This document shows, in pieces, positions 51,853 to 61,931 of a DNA stretch of 64,000 bases. The DNA is taken from assembly GCA_947494695.1 (NCBI GenBank), contig CANLWB010000014.1, positions 1 to 64,000 of the forward strand, read 5' to 3'. The translations under genes and the position numbers were made by a program. Within the stretch, counting starts at the first letter, position 1. Each line of letters starts with the position of its first letter. The DNA comes from an uncultured Flavobacteriaceae bacterium. GTDB taxonomy: Bacteria; Bacteroidota; Bacteroidia; Flavobacteriales; Flavobacteriaceae. The notes below the pieces were generated by a model. That model was not told where the DNA came from. It was given only the letters and a program-made list of their open reading frames with translations, and did not search any database.

Positions 51853-52877
51853 TAAACAAAATTATTTACTTTATCAGCACTTAAACCTTTCCTTAAATAA
51901 TAGGCTTTTCTTATTTGTTTTCGAGCAATGATTTTTTTAAAAAAAATATTTTTCAAAGTATGTCTGAATTTAGACTTTTTTAAAATTGGTGCAATAAATG
52001 TGAATTCTTTTTTATCACTCTCTTCTAGAGTATCGAATGTATCTAACATCCATTGTTCTATCTTATTACCTAAATGGTATGCATAATTATTATAGGTTGC
52101 CAATCTGTATCCATCATAATACATAGAGGGCTGATCCAAATACAAACCTTCACTGTCTCCTCCTAATTTATACTTTGAATTTTTATTAGGAATACTTTCA
52201 AAAATTTCTCTTTTATAAGTAACGGTACAATGATTACAACCTACAACTGCTTTTAAGTCGTTATTTCGAGCATCGACAGTCATAATAACATCTTTCCACT
52301 TTTCATCTAACCACTCCCACCCAATACTTTTGGCAAATCGGGTTAATGCCTCTGTATTTTTTACTTCAGAAAACTTTATCTTTTTTGAAAAAAAATAATC
52401 AAAAATAACATTAGATGTATAATGGTTTTGAGTTCTAAAAACTGGCATAGGGCTTACTGCAGAAGCTTTTGGAAATGCTTCAAATATTTTCATGACTTCA
52501 TTTTCCCAATCATTTAAAAATAAAACATCAGCATCAGTAATTGTTAAAAAACGCTCATCTGAAGTTCTTAAAACTTTTAAAATACAGTTTATTTTTCCTA
52601 TTTCATCTTTTTCAATAATGAGTTCATTTATTAACCCTTGTTCATAAAACTCTAATAGTCTTTTATTAACTGACTTGCTACTACCATTACTTACAACAGA
52701 AATAGCCACATTAGAGCTTGCCGTTTTATTTACAGACAGCAAACACATTTTAAAAATTGAAAACGAATCTTTGTAGTAATCTGTTTCATGAGGGATATAC
52801 AAAGGCATAATAACCCTGTGGTTACCCGGCCTTTTTTTTATCAACTTATCTCTTGATACATTTTCTCCTACGCGCAT
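51852..52877 (-). CDS. GT2-like glycosyltransferase
   Basis: A 341-residue GT-A protein: HRVIMPLYIPHETDYYKDSF, ISVVSNGSSKSVNKRLLEFY and the metal motif FLTITDADVLFL. A C-terminal basic tail ends in KIIARKQIRKAYYLRKG. The start overlaps nothing upstream (7-bp gap) and its end shares one base with the methyltransferase gene. Donor unknown. Confidence 0.8.
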   Translation of the reverse strand: MRVGENVSRDKLIKKRPGNHRVIMPLYIPHETDYYKDSFSIFKMCLLSVNKTASSNVAISVVSNGSSKSVNKRLLEFYEQGLINELIIEKDEIGKINCILKVLRTSDERFLTITDADVLFLNDWENEVMKIFEAFPKASAVSPMPVFRTQNHYTSNVIFDYFFSKKIKFSEVKNTEALTRFAKSIGWEWLDEKWKDVIMTVDARNNDLKAVVGCNHCTVTYKREIFESIPNKNSKYKLGGDSEGLYLDQPSMYYDGYRLATYNNYAYHLGNKIEQWMLDTFDTLEESDKKEFTFIAPILKKSKFRHTLKNIFFKKIIARKQIRKAYYLRKGLSADKVNNFV

Positions 52878-52884
52878 ATATAAA

Positions 52885-53709
52885 CTAATTCTTAAATGTT
52901 TTCTTAATTTGATTGTAGATCTTAAAAAATATATTTCTTTTCACCTTCTCATTAAAGGCCTTAAACTTTAAATAATCTTTATAAACAAATATAAAATTCG
53001 GAAATGCATTTATATACAAGTCTATATGTTTCTTATAAACATAGTCATAAAGTGAATAATAAAACTCACCGTCTGTATAAAATCTGTTAGAAAGCGAATT
53101 GGTCTCATGCTTTCTATAGTAATACAAAACCTCATCAATGACATAAGCTTCCCCTCCATCTTTTAAAATAGATATCCAAAAATCCCAATCTTCAAAAGAT
53201 TTTAAGTTTTCATCATACCCGCCCACTTTTAAATACGAAGCTCTTTTAAAAATAGAACAAGCTATAAAGCAGTTCTTGAGCAATAAGGTTTCAAAAGTAT
53301 AATCTGGCAATTGGTATATATCATCTTTTACCCCAAAAAACTGTACTTTAGAGCTTAGCACCTCTATGCTGTTATTTTTTTCTAAAATATTAACCGCTTT
53401 TTCCAGGTACGTTGTGTGTAATTTATCATCTGCATCAAACGGAAAGATATACTTGGCATTACTAAGCTCAACTCCTTTGTTTCTTGCACTGGATAAACCT
53501 CCGTTTGTTTTTAACACGTACTTAAAACGCGTATCTTTTTGCACCCAGCTTGATGCTGTTTCTTCTGTATTATCTGAGCTTCCGTCATTTACAATAATGC
53601 ATTCCCAGTTTTTAAAAGTTTGGTTATACACAGAACTCAATGATTCTGACAAGAAGGATGCCTGATTGTAACAAGGAACGATAATAGATACCAGAGGTGC
53701 ATTACTCAT
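52885..53709 (-). CDS. Glycosyltransferase family 2
   Basis: A 274-residue GT-A enzyme with the classic opening VSIIVPCYNQASFLSESLSS, IIVNDGSSDNTEETA, TNGGLSSARNKG, the DxD motif FPFDADDKL and KSFEDWDFWISILKDGG as the acidic acceptor site. It overlaps the next upstream gene by 8 bp. Sugar unknown. Confidence 0.93.
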   Translation of the reverse strand: MSNAPLVSIIVPCYNQASFLSESLSSVYNQTFKNWECIIVNDGSSDNTEETASSWVQKDTRFKYVLKTNGGLSSARNKGVELSNAKYIFPFDADDKLHTTYLEKAVNILEKNNSIEVLSSKVQFFGVKDDIYQLPDYTFETLLLKNCFIACSIFKRASYLKVGGYDENLKSFEDWDFWISILKDGGEAYVIDEVLYYYRKHETNSLSNRFYTDGEFYYSLYDYVYKKHIDLYINAFPNFIFVYKDYLKFKAFNEKVKRNIFFKIYNQIKKTFKN

Positions 53710-54688
53710 ACATTAAACCTTTTTTTAAAAATTTATTAATTCTATTCATCCCCAGACCTTTCTTATTAATCAAACCACTACCTATTAAAAGTTTTTGCGC
53801 GCTAAGTAAGCCTAACTCCCTAAAACTAAAAATTTTTGATGCTTTTATTATGTCTTCTGTTTTTTTAACTTCCAATTTATAGCTTTTGATATTTGGATAT
53901 AAATAATGTGTTAAAAAAAACACTATGAACCCCTTAAAATTATTTGGATATCTTTCCTGAATATATGCTTGATTAATGTGCTTTTTAAGAAAATAATTGA
54001 AACTATTAAGTACCTTTAATATATGGCTTTGGTTTAACACTTTACTATCTTCAACCCTATAATAAGAGTCTACTTCATTTAATCGTAATACATTATAATT
54101 TCTCTTCGATAAAATACTTATATGATAATCTATATCTTGCAATCTGGTTAAATTTTCATCAAATTTAAAACCTTGAATGACTTCCTTTTTCCATAGCACA
54201 CTCATAATTGTCCAAGGTAATTTATAACTCAAAAAAAGCTTAAAATAGTCTTCCGATTTATAATCGGTTGGAAATTCACATATAGGTTTGTTGTAGAAAA
54301 CACCATCTTTTATATACGACGAATTTGCTAATACAAAATCTGTTTTTTCTAAGGTTTTAAATACATTTAAACGTTTTTCCAAACAGGTGTTTTTCAAAAT
54401 ATCATCTGAATCTAAAAACAAAATATAATACCCTTTACTTAATTTGAAACCATAATTTCTACATGCATTGGCTCCTTTTGGGCTTTCCAGAGGCCTTTTA
54501 TAAACCGAAAACCTGGAATCTTTAACAGAGTAGTTTTTTATGACGTCCACGGTATTATCTATAGATCCATCGTCAACAACAATACATTCCCAATTAGTAT
54601 AAGTTTGAACTGAAACACTGTTTAAGGTTTCGCTTATAAGTTGCGACCTGTTGTAAGCAGGAATAATGACCGACACCAGTGGATTCAT
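53702..54688 (-). CDS. Glycosyltransferase family 2
   Basis: A 328-residue GT-A enzyme: VSVIIPAYNRSQLISETLNS, CIVVDDGSIDNTVDVI, ACRNYGFKLSKG, the metal motif LFLDSDDIL and LTRLQDIDYHISILSKR. It has a basic tail. It is paralogous in layout to the neighbour at 52885-53709, suggesting tandem duplication and divergence of GT2 genes. A 76-bp gap lies upstream. Sugar unknown. Confidence 0.92.
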   Translation of the reverse strand: MNPLVSVIIPAYNRSQLISETLNSVSVQTYTNWECIVVDDGSIDNTVDVIKNYSVKDSRFSVYKRPLESPKGANACRNYGFKLSKGYYILFLDSDDILKNTCLEKRLNVFKTLEKTDFVLANSSYIKDGVFYNKPICEFPTDYKSEDYFKLFLSYKLPWTIMSVLWKKEVIQGFKFDENLTRLQDIDYHISILSKRNYNVLRLNEVDSYYRVEDSKVLNQSHILKVLNSFNYFLKKHINQAYIQERYPNNFKGFIVFFLTHYLYPNIKSYKLEVKKTEDIIKASKIFSFRELGLLSAQKLLIGSGLINKKGLGMNRINKFLKKGLMYE

Positions 54689-54764
54689 GAATTTAATTGC
54701 GTTTCAGGTATTTCGCTAATATAATAAATGATTAAATAAATGAATCGGTGTCTGAAAAATAAAA

Positions 54765-55862
54765 CTAAACACATTCAACAGTTTCTTGTAATATATCCAG
54801 ATGCTTTTCTAAGTTAAAATGCTCTCCTATTTTACGTTTCCCTGCCATACCAAGTTCTTTTGCCAATATCGAATCCTGAATAAGTTTAATCATATTTTCA
54901 CTCATATCGTAAACATCATGCTCTTTAGACAATAATCCGGTACTTAAATGCTCTATAACATCTGGTATACCGGCATGATATGTAGAAATAACGGGCAACC
55001 CCGCTGCGCTTGCCTCGAGAACAGCAACTGGCGTTCCTTCTTTATCTCCATTATCTGCCGTAATGGAATGCTGAACAAATGCCAACGACTCCTTTAATAA
55101 ATCTATGCACTCCTCTCTACTAACGGCTCCTAAAAACGTAACATTATCTTGTAATCCATAGAACGAAACTAAATTTTTACAGACTTCAAGCAGCTCACCA
55201 CCTCCAGCCATGATCAACTGAGCATCTGGATACAACACTGCAACTTTTTTAAAAGCCAAAATAGTATAATAAGGTGCTTTCTTCTTAGTAAATCGACCAA
55301 TAGAAACAAATTGCTTTTTCGAAAAATCTGGTTTGATTTCTAAAAATACTCTATTCGGCGCGCATGGATTGTAGACAATTTTATCTTTATTACACCCCAA
55401 TTCGATAAGCCTTTTTTCCATTTCTCTTGAAACAGCTATGACTTTAGATGCATATCGGAATACATTTTTATAGCTTTCATGTTCATCAATAACATGTTTA
55501 ACACTTGCATCATATCCATGAAAATGGACTACCAAAGGTAATTTTAAAAACTCACAAATTTTAAGCACTCTATGACCTGTTGGTCCATATTGCGCTAAAA
55601 CTACTTGTATTTTATTTTTTACCAGCGATTTTAGAAAAGCCGTTTCATAGGCGGTGAACCTGGAAATTCCTAATAGCTGTTTTAACTTACTAACCAATGA
55701 AATATAAGGTGTAAGTAATAGTCCATCATTTTCTAAATATTTTGGTAATGTTCCGCCATAGTAATAGAATATATCACCCTTCAATCCATTTTTTTGCTCC
55801 TGAATAAATGTTTCAGAATAAGAATTCTTAGAAGGTGATACTAATGCTATCCTTAGTTTCAT
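54765..55862 (-). CDS. Glycosyltransferase family 4
   Basis: A 365-residue GT-B enzyme: IALVSPSKNSYSETFIQEQK, VVLAQYGPTGHRVLKICE, VVHFHGYDASVK and the donor site FVQHSITADNGDKEGTPVAV then EASAAGLPVISTYHAG. The HSITADNGDKEGTPV motif is typical of the WcaL/AmsK-like colanic-acid/exopolysaccharide GT4 group. It is followed by a 76-bp gap; the gap to the next gene upstream is 12 bp. Confidence 0.93.
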   Translation of the reverse strand: MKLRIALVSPSKNSYSETFIQEQKNGLKGDIFYYYGGTLPKYLENDGLLLTPYISLVSKLKQLLGISRFTAYETAFLKSLVKNKIQVVLAQYGPTGHRVLKICEFLKLPLVVHFHGYDASVKHVIDEHESYKNVFRYASKVIAVSREMEKRLIELGCNKDKIVYNPCAPNRVFLEIKPDFSKKQFVSIGRFTKKKAPYYTILAFKKVAVLYPDAQLIMAGGGELLEVCKNLVSFYGLQDNVTFLGAVSREECIDLLKESLAFVQHSITADNGDKEGTPVAVLEASAAGLPVISTYHAGIPDVIEHLSTGLLSKEHDVYDMSENMIKLIQDSILAKELGMAGKRKIGEHFNLEKHLDILQETVECV

Positions 55863-55874
55863 AGACTAATTTTA

Positions 55875-56834
55875 TTACCAGTTTAACATTTTTCGTTTTA
55901 CTTTTTTAACAAAACCTTTTATGCTAAAATGTTTTTTAGACAGTCTTTTCTTTTTTAAATCTTCTTCTTTATTAAAAAAAATCTTAATAATATCATTTCC
56001 AGTATACTTAAAGAGTGTGTCTCTATATTTTTCTAAATAAGGCATCAATACTTTATCTGAGCCTAACAAAACACCTCTTAAAAAACTAGTTGTAAAATGA
56101 ATAAATATAATTGGATATTTATTATTAATTACAACTTCATTTTCCTGATGTAATATTCTTTTACAATCTACTTGATTCCAGTTTGCTACATTACAACCTT
56201 TATGACGAATATTATTAACATTTCTAAATCTTGAAGCCAAAATATCTAAATACTTTTGGTCAACAAAAAAACCTTGTCCTCTATTAACCTCACAATTAAA
56301 CAAACATAATTCAGCCCAATAATTCATTGCCGATATACCTTCCTTTGAAGCCCCAACAAAGCCACCATTATAAATACCATCTAAGAAATTTAATTTAAAG
56401 TTTTGTAAATCAATTTTTGGATTAGAACACCTCCAATGTGGAGATAACAAAACACTCGATTTTTTTAACTCTTCAAACAAAAAAGAATAATCATTAAAAA
56501 AGAAAATGTCACTATCTACATATATTACATGATCATATTTGTTTAGCAAAAAATTAATGAATATGGGTTTCATACCCCATCTATAGGCATCGTGATATGA
56601 TTCACAATATTTATCTTTTAATTGCAATGCCAATTCTGTAGAGTTTAAATCAGAGAACTCATAAACACTAAAATTAGCTCTAGATTTTATTATGTTAAGA
56701 ATATTAGAATTCAACACATCTTTACTTACAAAAACAGCAAAGTGTTGATTTTTATTAAACTTAAGAATAGAATCATGTAAAGCCAAAGCATAGCCACCAT
56801 AATTACCTGTTATTATAGTGCAAACTACATTCAT
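55875..56834 (-). CDS. GT-A glycosyltransferase-like protein (family 8-like)
   Basis: A 319-residue protein starting NVVCTIITGNYGGYALALHD, with a clear DxD motif in VIYVDSDIFFF and the later pattern GIYNGGFVGASKEGISAMNY and FVDQKYLDILAS, as in GT8-like nucleotide-diphospho-sugar transferases. A basic tail ends the protein. It shares one base with its upstream neighbour. Donor and acceptor unknown. Confidence 0.78.
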   Translation of the reverse strand: MNVVCTIITGNYGGYALALHDSILKFNKNQHFAVFVSKDVLNSNILNIIKSRANFSVYEFSDLNSTELALQLKDKYCESYHDAYRWGMKPIFINFLLNKYDHVIYVDSDIFFFNDYSFLFEELKKSSVLLSPHWRCSNPKIDLQNFKLNFLDGIYNGGFVGASKEGISAMNYWAELCLFNCEVNRGQGFFVDQKYLDILASRFRNVNNIRHKGCNVANWNQVDCKRILHQENEVVINNKYPIIFIHFTTSFLRGVLLGSDKVLMPYLEKYRDTLFKYTGNDIIKIFFNKEEDLKKKRLSKKHFSIKGFVKKVKRKMLNW

Positions 56835-57745
56835 TATTTACGTTTTAGTTTATAGGTTAAATATTTTCTAATAAATGTAAGATATAATGTGGTTGGCATA
56901 ATTATTTTTATAGCATCAGCGTATTTAGTTTTTTTACTTTTCTTTAACCATTCATCTACAATCCAATAATACTTCTTTCTATTTAGAAATCGTTCAATAC
57001 GTGTGCTATTCCTTTTAATAACTAAATTATACTCTTTAAAACGAGTTAATTCTTCTGAAAAGCTTTTTACTTCTCTTGTTGTTGCGTTATGTTTTCTAAA
57101 ATAATTTAAAGTTTTATTAACAAATGCTATGTCTCCTAATCTACATAACTCTATCCAAATATACCAATCACCGCAATAATACATATTTTCAGGAAATTTT
57201 ATTTTACTAGCTATAGATTTACTAAAAATTACAGCACTTGCGTTTGGTATAAAGTTTTTATATCTAAGATATTTTTCAATTTCATTGGTTCCTGAATTAT
57301 AATAACCCAATTTCCATCTATCTTTATCTAAGGAGTCTGCCCAATCGTTTCTTTTAATTTTTTCACCGTTAGTATTGATCACTAATGATTCACAAAATAT
57401 TAATGCCAATTCCGGTTTCAATTTTACGACTAAAGATTCTAAAAATTCTGAAGAACAGCTATCGTCACTCTCTGCAATCCAAATATAATTCCCCCTTGCT
57501 AATTCCAATCCTTTTTCCCATTGCTTAAAAGGACTTCCTGAATTGGTTTTATTAAAAACAGAATGACTTACTTTAGGGTGACTTTTATAATGCTCGAGAA
57601 TAGAAACACTATTATCTGTAGATGCATCATCTAATAAGATAACTTCAAAATTTTGATAGGTCTGGTTAAATATAGACGTTAACCTTTCTTCTAAGAAATT
57701 AGAGTGATTGTAATTAGGTACAATAATAGTTATTAAATAATCCAA
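56834..57745 (-). CDS. Glycosyltransferase family 2
   Basis: A 303-residue GT-A enzyme: ITIIVPNYNHSNFLEERLTS, VILLDDASTDNSVSIL, TNSGSPFKQWEKGLELARGN and the metal motif WIAESDDSC. The SGSPFKQWEKG stretch marks a distinct GT2 branch seen in O-antigen loci. A basic tail of about 60 residues follows. It lies 7 bp from its upstream neighbour. Confidence 0.92.
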   Translation of the reverse strand: MDYLITIIVPNYNHSNFLEERLTSIFNQTYQNFEVILLDDASTDNSVSILEHYKSHPKVSHSVFNKTNSGSPFKQWEKGLELARGNYIWIAESDDSCSSEFLESLVVKLKPELALIFCESLVINTNGEKIKRNDWADSLDKDRWKLGYYNSGTNEIEKYLRYKNFIPNASAVIFSKSIASKIKFPENMYYCGDWYIWIELCRLGDIAFVNKTLNYFRKHNATTREVKSFSEELTRFKEYNLVIKRNSTRIERFLNRKKYYWIVDEWLKKSKKTKYADAIKIIMPTTLYLTFIRKYLTYKLKRK

Positions 57746-57752
57746 GTTATTC

Positions 57753-58670
57753 TTATGTTTCTATATAATCAACAAAGTTCTTTTTCACAAGATAAACTTC
57801 TTTATTTACTGAAAACACCTTATTATTACTTCTTTCTAAATTTTTTAACATAAAGGGCATCTCATCATCAATCTTAGTTCCTTCATAGTTTATTATACTA
57901 AAATGCTTATTATGTTCTCTAGAAATGGATGTCGTCCAATCTGATGTTTCGAATCTTAATCGCTTTAGTTCTTCATCAAAAAAATAACCCGATGTATTAA
58001 AATCTACACCTACCAATAAAACTTTTCTATTTGGAAAAGCAATCGAGATATAGTTAAAAACAGTGGTCAAGCTACCTCTATAATGATATAATGGTTCAGT
58101 AATCTTCGATGCCCACTTATTTCCTCTTTTATTCCAAGGCTGAACATCAATGTATACAACTTTAGAATGTCTTGGCAATAACGCCATTCTCTTTACATCT
58201 ATAGGAAAGTTAGCACCTTCTATCTTTTTTTTTAATATATTAAATTTTTTTAAACTATATGGTTTTAGCAGAACCCTTAAGCATTTTACACTATTTCTTA
58301 TTATATTTCTTTTTAAACTTTTAACAACATAATTGAAATAAAAAAGCCAGGACTTACAAAAAAAATAGCCTCTGTTCTTTGATGAAACTATAAATATTAG
58401 AGGCTTAATTTTTGATTTTCTTAAATATTTGATTATGTATCTTAAAAAAAATTTGGATGCTGTATCATAATCATCATGAAAAAAAATATGTGTAGGAACG
58501 ATTTTTGATTTATTATAAAATGCTCCGTATTTATTTAATGCAATTTTCACTGAACAAGCATTTATTTTTTGTCTCTGACTTATTGATAAATCGTTGATAG
58601 ATTTTCCAGAACCCAAAACCACAATATAATCTTCATCTTCACTATTTTCAACTGTTTCGTTTGTATTCAT
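57753..58670 (-). CDS. Predicted GT42-like (sialyltransferase-fold) protein
   Basis: A 305-residue protein I do not recognise with certainty. It has an N-terminal turn VVLGSGKSINDLS (20-24 GSGKS), IALNKYGAFYNKS, THIFFHDDYDTA, then GSLTTVFNYISIAFPNRKVL and GVDFNTSGYFF. This order (glycine turn, Asn, SG/GS-T helix, strand ending G-x-DF) resembles bacterial GT42 alpha-2,3-sialyltransferases and the DUF115/MptE-like fold. The window also encodes CMP-nonulosonate synthesis, which would supply its donor. A basic insert lies near 100-150. It overlaps the fused methyltransferase gene by 23 bp. Confidence 0.5.
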   Translation of the reverse strand: MNTNETVENSEDEDYIVVLGSGKSINDLSISQRQKINACSVKIALNKYGAFYNKSKIVPTHIFFHDDYDTASKFFLRYIIKYLRKSKIKPLIFIVSSKNRGYFFCKSWLFYFNYVVKSLKRNIIRNSVKCLRVLLKPYSLKKFNILKKKIEGANFPIDVKRMALLPRHSKVVYIDVQPWNKRGNKWASKITEPLYHYRGSLTTVFNYISIAFPNRKVLLVGVDFNTSGYFFDEELKRLRFETSDWTTSISREHNKHFSIINYEGTKIDDEMPFMLKNLERSNNKVFSVNKEVYLVKKNFVDYIET

Positions 58671-60702
58671 CTATAATAGACTTAATTACTTTTAAGTTGT
58701 TTTCTGTTATATTTCTAATATTGTTTTGTTTAGATTTCAAATCTGGAGTATGCTCTAATGTACTTACAATTTTTTCAAAGAGTGTCTTTTCGAGATTAGC
58801 ATCAGTAATATCTACCCCTAAATTTTCCAATTCATTATCTTCTAAAAAATATTGGAGTTTATTATGACTTATAATACTTAGAATTGGAATATTCAAACCA
58901 AAAGGAATCATTTGAGAATGACCTCTTGTCCCAGCAATAAGGTCAAAAGTATTATATAGTCTAATGGTTTCTTCTACACTTTTTCCAACCAAGTTAATAT
59001 GCTCTATATTTAGATTATTAGCTTTCAACCAAATGTTAAAGTGATAATCTTCAGTTACATGACTAAAAAAAACAACATGATATGATTTCAACAATTTCTT
59101 TATTACATTACATATAGCGTTTAACTTTTTATTTTCAGAATTTGCGCTTCCATAGCGTAAGTAATGCCTATCAAATGCAATGTTAAAAGCTATCGTTTTA
59201 CGCGGTTTTTTTTCTCTTTCCTTATCTAATTGTTGATAATAGTCTTTCAATAATGTTGTCGAACACGGTTGATACACTATTTTCCTGAAATTTTCAGGTT
59301 TTATATATTTTTCTACACTAACTATACTACCTGTATTTCTTAATCCTATAAAAGCACTTTTATTAAATAATGCATTAATGTTATCACTAAAAAAAGGTTC
59401 AAAATCTTCTTGGTCTCTAAAACGATTATAACCAACAGCATATATAATTATTGGAACCTTTATCTTTTCTAACATTTCTATACTACAAGGCCACTGCCAA
59501 CCTGAAACTTCATTTTTATTTGTATCCTTTAAGAATAGTCCTCCCCCTCCAATTATTAATGCATCAGATTTATTTATGTTTTCTACAACCTCTAGTGTAA
59601 CTAAACTATGAAGATTTAATAGCTTAAAATCAATTGAACCGAAATAATGCTTAAACTGAGTTCTAATAGATTCAAAAAGAGCAATATCGCCAGTGTTTTT
59701 TGAATGATGAAAACCTAAATGGCTGATGGTATAATCTTGTTTAAGTTCATCTTTAATTTGCTTTCTTCTTATAGTATGTTTTAGCCAAGTTTTCACTACT
59801 TTCTTTAGCTTTTTTTTAAAAACAAATATGAGTGTTTGGTTATTATCTAACTTCTTCTTACGATTTTCAATTAAATCAAAAACTCTTTTTTTAGTATCAA
59901 ATCTATGCTTATAATCCTCTTCCTCATAGTTGTCTAACTTTTGTGCGATAATATTAATGAAACTTCTATTATTTCTTTCACTAAGAATTTTGAATCCATT
60001 TTTGACAAGAAACGAAGCTAAAGTAGTATTGGAAAACGTATTAATATGCACATCCCAAAAGAAAAAGTCTATACTATCTCCATACATGTAATCAATAGAA
60101 GGACATTCTAAATATAATAAACCATCTTTTTTAAGTAAACTATATATTTTTTTCAAAAAAGTATTTGGGTCTAAAACATGTTCAATTACATGAAAACTGG
60201 CAATTAAATCATATTTTTTATCAGTTTTAAAGCCTTCTAAAAAAGTATTATGAATATCAATATCATAAATAAGTCTACCTCGATTAGAAAACACACGGTC
60301 TGGTTCAATGCCTTCAACCTTCCAAGAAGCAGCTTTCATGTACCTTAAAAAGCTACCACTACCACAACCTATCTCTAAACATGAATTTCCCTGTTTATAT
60401 AAAGTTTCTCCAAGAAAGCTTTCTAAAATGGAAAAATAATTATAAGATGTAAGTTCAGAACGCTTAATTTTTTCATCAGTCAATACTTTATCTCCCCTAG
60501 CTTCTTCCGAAAATTTTCCTGCTTCATATAATTCTTCCTGAACATTTGATGTCATTCTAGGAAAAACCTGAACAAACCCACAAGTACTGCAGACGTAATT
60601 TAATACTTTTTTATCGTTTCTGTCTTTATTCCACAATAAATCAAAACTCAATTCTCCGCATAAGTAACAAGATTTCAAATCTTCAGTATTGCTTAGTCCC
60701 AT
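58648..60702 (-). CDS. Methyltransferase-polysaccharide pyruvyltransferase fusion
   Basis: A 684-residue two-part protein. A zinc-ribbon-like start (C12-x2-C15 and C38-x2-C41) precedes a class I methyltransferase (about 50-300) with SCLEIGCGSGSFLRYMK and ASFHVIEHVLDPNTFL. A basic linker follows, then a polysaccharide pyruvyltransferase domain (about 330-640): HSKNTGDIALFESIRTQF, DALIIGGGGLFLKDT, IIIYAVGYNRFRD, FDLIAGTRGHSQMIPFGLNI. It may methylate and pyruvylate the same sugar or chain end. It overlaps the gene after it by 23 bp and wzt by 10 bp. Confidence 0.88.
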   Translation of the reverse strand: MGLSNTEDLKSCYLCGELSFDLLWNKDRNDKKVLNYVCSTCGFVQVFPRMTSNVQEELYEAGKFSEEARGDKVLTDEKIKRSELTSYNYFSILESFLGETLYKQGNSCLEIGCGSGSFLRYMKAASWKVEGIEPDRVFSNRGRLIYDIDIHNTFLEGFKTDKKYDLIASFHVIEHVLDPNTFLKKIYSLLKKDGLLYLECPSIDYMYGDSIDFFFWDVHINTFSNTTLASFLVKNGFKILSERNNRSFINIIAQKLDNYEEEDYKHRFDTKKRVFDLIENRKKKLDNNQTLIFVFKKKLKKVVKTWLKHTIRRKQIKDELKQDYTISHLGFHHSKNTGDIALFESIRTQFKHYFGSIDFKLLNLHSLVTLEVVENINKSDALIIGGGGLFLKDTNKNEVSGWQWPCSIEMLEKIKVPIIIYAVGYNRFRDQEDFEPFFSDNINALFNKSAFIGLRNTGSIVSVEKYIKPENFRKIVYQPCSTTLLKDYYQQLDKEREKKPRKTIAFNIAFDRHYLRYGSANSENKKLNAICNVIKKLLKSYHVVFFSHVTEDYHFNIWLKANNLNIEHINLVGKSVEETIRLYNTFDLIAGTRGHSQMIPFGLNIPILSIISHNKLQYFLEDNELENLGVDITDANLEKTLFEKIVSTLEHTPDLKSKQNNIRNITENNLKVIKSIIDEYKRNS

Positions 60703-61922
60703 TTTGTATCTAGCATTATATTCCCTGGTCTATTCTTTCTTTTATTAAATGTATCTTCAATAGTTATTTTCAACACATCTTTAATTATTTCAATAATTTG
60801 CCCTTCAAAAGTTTTGCACCCTATAGAGATATAATAATTATCAGATAATAATATACCAGAGGGTATTGTAATTTCAATTTGGGTTTTCTTTTGATTAAGA
60901 AATACATTTTTATCAGATGATTCAGAAAAAAACACGACCTGACCTAAATTATTTCTAAAGTAAATAGAAACGATATGATTATTAGGTCTTAAAAATTTTA
61001 ATTCTAATTTTAGTTTTATACTTTCTTTAAAATCGTAACTACTAGTCTTATTGACCAATTCTACTCTCTTAAAACCTTCTCGTTTTTTATCAAAGCTGTA
61101 ATTTATAGTTGTCTCTCCATTATCAATATTTTGATTTAGATATTTTTTTATAACAATATCAGTCTTATCAATGGTATGAATACTACCATTTTCCATAAAA
61201 ATAGTTTTAGGACAAAGCTCTCGTATAGAGGCCATATTATGACTTACAAACAAAACAGTTCGTCCTTCACCCTTACTAATATCTTGCATTTTACCAATGG
61301 CTTTTTTTTGAAATTCTGCATCTCCAACGGCTAGAACTTCATCAACGACCAAAATTTCAGGCTCAAGAAATGCAGCTACAGCGAACGCTAAACGCACTGT
61401 CATTCCTGAAGAATAACGTTTAACCGGTGTATCGATGTAGCGTTGGCATCCAGAAAAATCAATAATATCATCAATTTTTGAAGTTATTTCTACTTTAGTC
61501 ATTCCTAAAATAGCACCATTTAAATAGATATTTTCTCTTCCCGTCATTTCAGGATGAAAACCTGTCCCCACCTCTAATAAAGAAGCAATACGACCTTTCG
61601 TCTTAATCTCTCCTGTTGTTGGCCCAGTAACTTTAGACAAAATTTTTAAAAGTGTAGATTTACCTGCTCCGTTTTTCCCAATTATCCCTATAACTTCACC
61701 TCTTTTTATTTCAAAATTGATATCTCGTAAGGCCCAAACATAATCAGAGCCACTCTTTGTAGCTCTATCATTTATATCCCCTACTTTCAAATAAGGATCT
61801 TCTTTCCCCCTTATTTTGCTCCACCAGCGATTTAGATCATGACTAATTGTACCTCTTCCAACTAGCCCTAAACGATATTGTTTAGAAATATTTGTAGCTT
61901 TTAAAATAATGTCGTTCCCCAT
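60693..61922 (-). CDS. wzt: Wzt-like polysaccharide-export ABC ATPase
   Basis: A 409-residue ABC ATPase of the O-antigen/teichoic-acid export type. Walker A is GKNGAGKST (82-90), the signature YSSGM (170-174), and Walker B ILVVDE (190-195), with the family insertion HDLNRWWSKIRGKEDPY near residue 30. The extra 140 residues at the C-terminus (about 270-409) are beta-rich and match a Wzt-type polymer-binding domain that recognises the chain terminus. It overlaps the fusion gene by 10 bp, and wzm lies two genes upstream. Confidence 0.93.
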   Translation of the reverse strand: MGNDIILKATNISKQYRLGLVGRGTISHDLNRWWSKIRGKEDPYLKVGDINDRATKSGSDYVWALRDINFEIKRGEVIGIIGKNGAGKSTLLKILSKVTGPTTGEIKTKGRIASLLEVGTGFHPEMTGRENIYLNGAILGMTKVEITSKIDDIIDFSGCQRYIDTPVKRYSSGMTVRLAFAVAAFLEPEILVVDEVLAVGDAEFQKKAIGKMQDISKGEGRTVLFVSHNMASIRELCPKTIFMENGSIHTIDKTDIVIKKYLNQNIDNGETTINYSFDKKREGFKRVELVNKTSSYDFKESIKLKLELKFLRPNNHIVSIYFRNNLGQVVFFSESSDKNVFLNQKKTQIEITIPSGILLSDNYYISIGCKTFEGQIIEIIKDVLKITIEDTFNKRKNRPGNIMLDTKWD

Positions 61923-61931
61923 AATTCTAAT

